A stretch of DNA of 20,520 nucleotides from Pseudomonadota bacterium (lineage in GTDB: Bacteria; Pseudomonadota; Gammaproteobacteria; Burkholderiales; Burkholderiaceae_C), in assembly GCA_023415035.1 (NCBI GenBank), contig JAEZLX010000023.1, positions 1-20,520 on the forward strand. The letters run 5' to 3'. Shown here one piece after another: positions 15,645 to 20,520 of this stretch (positions are counted from its first letter, which is position 1; each line of letters starts with the position of its first letter). The notes below the pieces were generated by a model, which was not told the DNA's origin, made no database searches, and saw only the letters and a list, made by a program, of their open reading frames with translations. The position numbers and the translations under genes are program-made.

Positions 15645-15734
15645 GAAGAAGGTGCGACCCACAAAAAGGGTAAGCCGCGCCTGCACGAGACCTTGGGGGC
15701 CGCGGCGAGCTTCACAACATCCGGAGACCCCACG

Positions 15735-16826
15735 ATGGAAACCTTCTACGAGGTCATGCGCCGCAAAGGCATTTCGCGTCGCAGCTACCTGAAATACTGC
15801 TCCCTCACGGCAACCTCACTGGGCCTGGCACCGTCCTTCGTGCCACAGATCGCCCACGCTATGGAGACCAAGCCACGCACCCCCGTGCTGTGGCTGCATG
15901 GTCTGGAATGCACCTGCTGCACCGAAGCCTTCATCCGCTCGGCCCACCCGCTGGCCAAGGACGTGGTGCTGTCAATGATCTCGCTCGACTACGACGACAC
16001 ACTGATGGCCGCCGCCGGCCACCAGGCCGAGGCCATCCTCGAAGAGATCATGACCAAGTACAAGGGCAACTACATCCTGGCGGTCGAGGGCAACCCGCCG
16101 CTGAACGAAGACGGCATGTTCTGCATCCAGTCGGGCAAACCCTTCATCGACAAGCTCAAACACGTAGCCAAGGACGCCAAGGCCATCATCGCCTGGGGCT
16201 CCTGCGCCTCCTGGGGTTGCGTGCAGGCCGCCAAGCCCAACCCGACGCAGGCCAAGCCGATCCACAAGGTCATCACCGACAAGCCCATCATCAAGGTGCC
16301 GGGTTGCCCGCCCATCCCCGAGGTGATGACCGGCGTGATCACCTACATGCTGACGTTCGACCGCATCCCCGAGCTGGACCGTCAGGGCCGCCCGAAGATG
16401 TTCTACAGCCAGCGCATTCACGACAAGTGCTACCGCCGCCCGCACTTCGATGCCGGGCAGTTCGTCGAGGCCTGGGACGACGAGTCCGCGCGCAAGGGCT
16501 ACTGCCTCTACAAGGTCGGCTGCAAGGGCCCGACCACCTACAACGCCTGCTCCACCGTGCAGTGGAACGAGGGTACGAGCTTCCCGATCAAGGCCGGGCA
16601 CGGCTGCATCGGCTGCTCGGAAGACGGGTTCTGGGACAAGGGCTCGTTCTACGACCGCCTGACCGACATCCACCAGTTCGGCATCGAGTCCAACGCCGAC
16701 AAGGTCGGTGGCACCGCGGCAGCTGTCGTCGGTGCGGCCGTTGCGGCCCACGCGGCCATCTCGGTCGCCAAGCGCTCACGCGACAGTGCCAAGGCCAGAC
16801 AGGCCGCAACCACCACCAACGCCTGA
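15735..16826 (+). CDS. hoxK: Membrane-bound [NiFe]-hydrogenase small subunit, oxygen-tolerant type
   Basis: This subunit carries electrons from the [NiFe] site to the membrane through three iron-sulfur clusters. The 363-residue precursor has a Tat signal (SRRSYLKY, residues 14-21) probably cut after AHA (residue 42). In mature numbering it has C17, C19, C20, C115, C120 and C149, the six-cysteine set of the [4Fe-3S] proximal cluster; C19 and C120 are the two extra ones of oxygen-tolerant enzymes. The medial [3Fe-4S] set is C230, C249, C252 with P242 in place of a fourth Cys, and the distal set is H187, C190, C215, C221. A C-terminal hydrophobic Ala/Val-rich segment followed by basic residues is the membrane anchor. 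ATG 15735 has GGAG about 9 bases upstream; an in-frame ATG at 15693 would displace the Tat signal. Confidence 0.97.
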   Translation: METFYEVMRRKGISRRSYLKYCSLTATSLGLAPSFVPQIAHAMETKPRTPVLWLHGLECTCCTEAFIRSAHPLAKDVVLSMISLDYDDTLMAAAGHQAEAILEEIMTKYKGNYILAVEGNPPLNEDGMFCIQSGKPFIDKLKHVAKDAKAIIAWGSCASWGCVQAAKPNPTQAKPIHKVITDKPIIKVPGCPPIPEVMTGVITYMLTFDRIPELDRQGRPKMFYSQRIHDKCYRRPHFDAGQFVEAWDDESARKGYCLYKVGCKGPTTYNACSTVQWNEGTSFPIKAGHGCIGCSEDGFWDKGSFYDRLTDIHQFGIESNADKVGGTAAAVVGAAVAAHAAISVAKRSRDSAKARQAATTTNA

Positions 16827-16847
16827 CGCATCAGAGGACGACAAGAC

Positions 16848-18707
16848 ATGGGCGCTTACGAAACACAAGGCTTCAAACTCGACAACAGCGGCCGCCGGGT
16901 GGTTGTCGATCCCGTGACCCGCATCGAGGGACACCTGCGTTGCGAGGTCAACCTCGACAGCAACAACGTCATCCGCAACGCCGTCTCCACCGGCACCATG
17001 TGGCGTGGCCTAGAGGTGATCCTCAAGGGTCGTGATCCGCGCGACGCCTGGGCGTTCGTCGAACGCATCTGCGGCGTGTGCACCGGCTGCCACGCGCTGA
17101 CCTCGGTGCGCGCGGTGGAGGACGCGCTGGGCATCCGCATTCCGCACAACGCGCACCTGATCCGCGAAATGATGGCCAAGACGCTGCAGGTGCACGACCA
17201 CGCGGTGCACTTCTACCACCTGCATGCGCTGGACTGGGTGGACGTGGTCTCGGCGCTCAATGCCGACCCGAAGAAGACCAGCGAGCTGCAGCACCTGGTC
17301 TCGCCCTCGCACCCGCTGTCATCGCCGGGTTATTTCCGGGATGTGCAGAACCGTCTGAAGAAGTTCGTCGACAGCGGGCAGTTGGGGCCGTTCGCCAACG
17401 GCTACTGGGGCTCCAAGGCCTACGTGCTGCCGCCCGAAGCCAACCTGATGGCGGTAACCCACTATCTGGAGGCACTGGACCTGCAGAAAGAATGGGTCAA
17501 GGTGCACACGATCTTCGGCGGCAAGAACCCGCACCCCAACTACATGGTGGGCGGTGTGCCCTGCGCGATCAATATCGACGGTGACGGTGCGGCCGGTGCG
17601 CCCATCAACATGGAGCGCCTGAACTTCGTCGAGGCCCGCATCCGGGAGATGATCGAGTTCAACAACAACGTCTACATCCCCGACGTGCTGGCCATCGGCA
17701 CCATCTACAAGAACGCCGGCTGGCTCTACGGCGGCGGTCTGTCGGCCCTGAACGTGGCCGACTACGGCACGTATGAAAAGGTCCCGTACGACTTCAGCAC
17801 CCACCAGCTTCCGGGGGGCGTGATCCTCAACGGCAACTGGAACGAGATCCACGAGATCGATCCGCGCGACCCCGATCAGGTGCAGGAGTTCGTGACGCAC
17901 TCCTGGTACAAGTACGCCGACGAGAGCAAGGGCCTGCACCCCTGGGATGGTGTGACGGAGGCAAACTTCCAGCCCGAAGGCCCGAACTTCAAGGGTACGC
18001 GCACGAAGATCGAGAACGTCGACGAGTCAGCCAAGTACTCGTGGATCAAGGCGCCGCGCTGGCGAGGCCACGCGGTGGAGGTCGGCCCCCTGTCGCGCTA
18101 CATCCTGGGCTATGCCCATGCGCAACAGGGCAACAAGTGGTGCCAGCGCGTCAAGGAACAGATCGAGTCCTCGGCCGAGGCGATCAACTCCGCGATTCCC
18201 AAGGCACTGGGTCTGCCCGAAACCAGCTACACCGTCAAGCAGTTGCTGCCCACCACCATCGGCCGCACCCTGGCGCGCGCGCTGGAAAGTCAGTACTGCG
18301 GCGAAATGATGATGGACGACTTCCGCCAGCTGGTGTCCAACATCAAGAACGGCGACACCGCCACGGCGAACGTGGAAAAGTGGGACCCTGCCACCTGGCC
18401 CAAGGAAGCCAAAGGTGTCGGTACCGTGGCCGCGCCGCGCGGCATGCTGGGCCACTGGATCAGGATCAAGGACGGCAAGATCGAGAACTACCAGTGCGTG
18501 GTGCCCACGACCTGGAACGGCTCGCCGCGCGACGCCAAGGGCCAGATCGGCGCCTTCGAGGCCTCGCTGATGAATACGCCCATGGTCAACCCCGAGCAGC
18601 CGCTGGAAATCCTGCGCACCCTGCACAGCTTCGATCCGTGCCTGGCCTGCTCCACCCACGTGATGAGCCCCGACGGTCAGGAAATGGCCCGTGTCACCGT
18701 GCGTTGA
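16848..18707 (+). CDS. hoxG: Membrane-bound [NiFe]-hydrogenase large subunit
   Basis: This subunit holds the [NiFe(CN)2CO] active site that splits H2 at the periplasmic face. The 619-residue chain has the N-terminal nickel motif RICGVCTGCH (C75, C78) and the C-terminal motif DPCLACSTH (C598, C601, H604). E27 in RIEGHL is the conserved acid near the active site. After H604 comes a 15-residue tail (VMSPDGQEMARVTVR) that the HoxM-type protease should remove after nickel insertion. There is no signal peptide; the family is exported with the small subunit by Tat. GAGGA lies about 10 bases before ATG 16848, and only 21 bp separate it from hoxK. Confidence 0.97.
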   Translation: MGAYETQGFKLDNSGRRVVVDPVTRIEGHLRCEVNLDSNNVIRNAVSTGTMWRGLEVILKGRDPRDAWAFVERICGVCTGCHALTSVRAVEDALGIRIPHNAHLIREMMAKTLQVHDHAVHFYHLHALDWVDVVSALNADPKKTSELQHLVSPSHPLSSPGYFRDVQNRLKKFVDSGQLGPFANGYWGSKAYVLPPEANLMAVTHYLEALDLQKEWVKVHTIFGGKNPHPNYMVGGVPCAINIDGDGAAGAPINMERLNFVEARIREMIEFNNNVYIPDVLAIGTIYKNAGWLYGGGLSALNVADYGTYEKVPYDFSTHQLPGGVILNGNWNEIHEIDPRDPDQVQEFVTHSWYKYADESKGLHPWDGVTEANFQPEGPNFKGTRTKIENVDESAKYSWIKAPRWRGHAVEVGPLSRYILGYAHAQQGNKWCQRVKEQIESSAEAINSAIPKALGLPETSYTVKQLLPTTIGRTLARALESQYCGEMMMDDFRQLVSNIKNGDTATANVEKWDPATWPKEAKGVGTVAAPRGMLGHWIRIKDGKIENYQCVVPTTWNGSPRDAKGQIGAFEASLMNTPMVNPEQPLEILRTLHSFDPCLACSTHVMSPDGQEMARVTVR

Positions 18708-18734
18708 CCATCTGCTCCCAACAGGAAATCACCG

Positions 18735-19340
18735 ATGAAAACAAAACCTATCCTGCACCGAATCGCCGCCCTGGCCTTGCTGGGAGGGCTTGCCACCACC
18801 GCCCAGGCCCACACCGGTCATGACACCAGCAGCCTGATGGAAGGGCTGGTGCATCCATTCGGTCTCGACCACCTGCTGGCGATGGTGGCCGTGGGCGTGT
18901 GGTCCGTCTCGGCACTGCCAGCCCGCCAGGCCTGGCAGGGGCCGGCCATGTTCCTGATCGCGCTGGTCATCAGCGCGGCTGTGGGCATGGTGGGCGCGAG
19001 CATGCCCTACCTCGAACACGGCGTGTCGCTGTCGGTCGTGCTGTTCGGCGCCATGCTGGTGCTGGCGCGTCGCCCGATGCCGCGCGCCATGGGTCTGGGC
19101 CTGATTGCTGCGGCTGCCTCGCTGCACGGTCTGGCCCACGGTGCCGAAACGCCCGAATCGGGCTTCGCCGGCTACGCGGCCGGGTTCCTCATCACCACCG
19201 CCGCTCTGCATCTCGGTGGTGTTGGCATCGGGCTGGCGATCCGGCACTGGCTGGCCGAACGCAGCGCGCTGGCACTGGGTGGCCTGGGCTCGGTCCTGGG
19301 CATGTCCGGCCTGTGGCTGTTCGGTCAGCTGGCCGGCTGA
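18735..19340 (+). CDS. hupE: HupE/UreJ-family membrane protein
   Basis: The 201-residue protein has an N-terminal signal sequence probably cut after AQA (residue 25), leaving HTGHD at the mature N-terminus, and then the family motif HPFGLDHLLAM (residues 40-50), followed by about six membrane segments. HupE proteins are considered nickel transporters that supply hydrogenase or urease. His and Asp residues in the HPFGLDH motif and a histidine-rich second half (SLHGLAHGAE) would be metal ligands; this is family knowledge and inference. The gene sits between hoxG and hoxZ, 27 bp after hoxG, with AGGAAA upstream. This order differs from the hoxKGZM order of Ralstonia and the hupSLCDEF order of Rhizobium. 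Confidence 0.88.
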   Translation: MKTKPILHRIAALALLGGLATTAQAHTGHDTSSLMEGLVHPFGLDHLLAMVAVGVWSVSALPARQAWQGPAMFLIALVISAAVGMVGASMPYLEHGVSLSVVLFGAMLVLARRPMPRAMGLGLIAAAASLHGLAHGAETPESGFAGYAAGFLITTAALHLGGVGIGLAIRHWLAERSALALGGLGSVLGMSGLWLFGQLAG

Positions 19341-19387
19341 GGCAAGGCCATCGGCCCAAACACAACAGCGACAAAGAGGAGAACGGC

Positions 19388-20134
19388 ATGTCCACCTTGT
19401 CTTCGCATGAACGGCCACAGGCGCGGCTGGCCGACGTCACCGGCGTGGACGTCGATGCGGTCCAGCATGGGACATCGATCAAGTCGGTCTACGTGTACGA
19501 GGCGCCGGTGCGCATCTGGCACTGGATCAATGTGCTGGCGATCGTGGTGCTGTGCATCACCGGCTACTTCATCGGCAAGCCCCTGCCCACCCAGCCGGGC
19601 GAGGCCAGCGCCAACTACCTGATGGGCTACATCCGGTTTGCGCACTTCGCGGCCGGCTACATCATGGCGGTCGGTTTGCTGGGCCGCGCCTACTGGGCCC
19701 TCGTGGGCAACCACCACGCGCGCGAGCTGTTCTGGGTGCCTCTGCTGCGTGGCGCCTACTGGCGCGAAGTGCTGCGCATGGTGCGCTGGTACCTGTTCAT
19801 GGTCCCGCGACCCAACCAGTACGTGGGCCACAACCCGCTGGCACGCCTGGCCATGTTCCTTGGCTACCTCCTGTTGTCGCTGTTCATGATCATCACGGGG
19901 CTGGCGCTGTATGGCGAGGGCGCGCAGGCAGGCTCGTGGCAGGAACAGCTGTTCGGCTGGGTTATCCCCCTGTTCGGCCAGAGCCAGGACGTGCACACCT
20001 GGCATCGCCTGGGCATGTGGGCCATGATCGTGTTCATCATCCTGCATGTGTACGCTGCCATCCGGGAAGACATCATGGGCCGCCAGAGCATCGTCTCGAC
20101 CATGATCTCCGGCCACCGGACCTTCAAGGACTGA
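19388..20134 (+). CDS. hoxZ: Hydrogenase cytochrome b subunit
   Basis: This integral membrane diheme cytochrome b anchors the HoxKG dimer and passes electrons to the quinone pool. The 248-residue chain has four hydrophobic spans (about 43-62, 82-103, 153-174, 207-227). Candidate heme ligands are H45 (RIWHWIN), H86 (RFAHFAAGY), H206 (TWHRLGMW) and H220 (ILHVYAA). The frame is open far upstream, but ATG 19388 is the start: AGGAG lies about 8 bases before it and the length agrees with relatives (about 240). The N-terminal 30 residues are less conserved. It lies 47 bp after the hupE-like gene. Confidence 0.94.
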   Translation: MSTLSSHERPQARLADVTGVDVDAVQHGTSIKSVYVYEAPVRIWHWINVLAIVVLCITGYFIGKPLPTQPGEASANYLMGYIRFAHFAAGYIMAVGLLGRAYWALVGNHHARELFWVPLLRGAYWREVLRMVRWYLFMVPRPNQYVGHNPLARLAMFLGYLLLSLFMIITGLALYGEGAQAGSWQEQLFGWVIPLFGQSQDVHTWHRLGMWAMIVFIILHVYAAIREDIMGRQSIVSTMISGHRTFKD

Positions 20135-20137
20135 GCC

Positions 20138-20520
20138 GTGACCGAAACGCCGCAAACGACGGCCCTGTCCCGGACCCTGGACGGCGAAACGCGCTCGCCA
20201 GCATCGGGCTGCGCCGATGAATGGCAGCCGGCACGCATCGTCGTGCTGGGCATCGGCAACCTGCTCTGGGCAGACGAGGGTTTCGGCGTGCGCTGCGTCG
20301 AAGCCATGCAACGCGGCTGGGAGTTCGACCCGCATGTGCGTCTCATCGACGGCGGCACGCAGGGGCTGTACCTCATCCAGCATGTGCAGGAGTCCGATGC
20401 CCTGCTGATCTTCGATGCCATCGACTACGGGCTTGAACCCGGAACCCTCAAGGAAGTGCGCGACGACGACGTACCGCGCTTCATGGGTGCCAAGAAAATG
20501 AGCCTGCACCAGACCGGCTT
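20138..20520 (+). CDS. hoxM: Hydrogenase maturation protease, cut by the window end
   Basis: This nickel-dependent endopeptidase removes the C-terminal tail of HoxG. The 127 residues visible begin at GTG 20138, 3 bp after hoxZ, with AAGGA about 8 bases upstream; no closer ATG suits. The core starts at about residue 35 with IVVLGIGNLLWADEGFGVRC and includes the DGGTQGLYLIQHV block, IFDAIDYGLEPGTL and MGAKKMSLHQTGF. The Glu of WADEGFG, the Asp of DAIDYG and the His of SLHQ are the expected nickel-sensing residues. HoxM/HyaD proteins usually begin a few residues before the core, so the extra leader of about 34 residues is unusual, or the true start is internal. The 3' end lies outside the window. 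Confidence 0.9.
   Translation, partial: MTETPQTTALSRTLDGETRSPASGCADEWQPARIVVLGIGNLLWADEGFGVRCVEAMQRGWEFDPHVRLIDGGTQGLYLIQHVQESDALLIFDAIDYGLEPGTLKEVRDDDVPRFMGAKKMSLHQTG

Larger units (their letters stand above)
15064..15734. other. 671-bp region before hoxK: promoter plus possible gene remnant
   Basis: The right part (about 15494-15734) holds the hydrogenase promoter elements and leader. The left part (about 15072-15517) has only short minus-strand open frames. The two that look most protein-like overlap and lie in different frames: 15250-15492 (80 codons) and 15072-15302 (76 codons, containing RWIPCDPSEGMTLFRW). The latter frame continues upstream past one in-frame TGA into a leucine-rich stretch (RAEHMRVLLDGLVLLA). 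This may be a decayed gene, but I do not recognise the family. A weak CGTTCC/GGAACG hairpin (15089-15109) follows the Fnr-like gene without a T-run. Confidence 0.45.

Noticed and set aside
15674..15706. GCCGCG/CGCGGC stem in the hoxK leader as a riboswitch
   Set aside because: The 6-bp stem with a 21-base loop in GC-rich DNA is weak and matches no riboswitch I know.
1..20520. CRISPR array, insertion sequence or prophage
   Set aside because: No regularly spaced repeats, transposase or phage-like genes were seen on either strand.

Overview
The window looks like chromosomal DNA of a GC-rich betaproteobacterium of the order Burkholderiales, probably Comamonadaceae. This rests on recalled resemblance of the hydrogenase subunits to Ralstonia/Cupriavidus HoxK and HoxG, on an uncharacterised His-tailed protein (8183-8803) of a type I associate with Comamonadaceae, and on GC-rich third codon positions. 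No database search was possible. No phage genes, insertion sequence, CRISPR array or rRNA was seen.

Layout. Positions 1-8111 are central metabolism and housekeeping. Acetyl-CoA synthetase (acs, minus) lies divergent to a UPF0114/YqhA-type membrane protein. An oxygen-stable class II fumarase (fumC, minus) lies divergent to an iron-sulfur class I fumarase (plus). Glutamate racemase (murI) starts on a TTG that overlaps the class I fumarase stop codon. A UMF1/Atg22-type MFS transporter converges on murI. Positions 8183-11767 hold an unknown conserved protein, tRNA-Leu(UAA), a PaaX-like regulator overlapping an AidB-like acyl-CoA dehydrogenase by 4 bp, a strong terminator and tRNA-Gly(GCC). Positions 11960-13854 hold a small coiled-coil protein and a PAS-type sensor histidine kinase with no adjacent response regulator. 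Two non-coding stretches (13855-14292 and 15064-15734) flank a Crp/Fnr regulator that keeps all four FNR-type cluster cysteines.

From 15735 to the right edge runs an uptake [NiFe]-hydrogenase operon: hoxK (small subunit), hoxG (large subunit), a HupE-like membrane protein, hoxZ (cytochrome b) and the start of hoxM (maturation protease), which is cut by the window end. HoxK has the six cysteines of the oxygen-tolerant membrane-bound type. HoxG carries the 15-residue tail that the HoxM family removes. HoxZ would pass electrons to quinone, and HupE-like proteins are linked to nickel supply.

The most informative non-coding signal is upstream of hoxK. A sigma-54 -24/-12 match (15630-15644), an IHF-like site (15579-15591) and a TTGA-N4-TCAA dyad (15494-15505) together form a typical enhancer-dependent promoter layout. 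I found no convincing undescribed system. The points most worth checking are this promoter, the unusual position of the hupE-like gene, the Fnr-like regulator with a mixed recognition helix and nearby TGTGA repeats, and the PaaX-like/AidB-like pair behind an AT-rich dyad.
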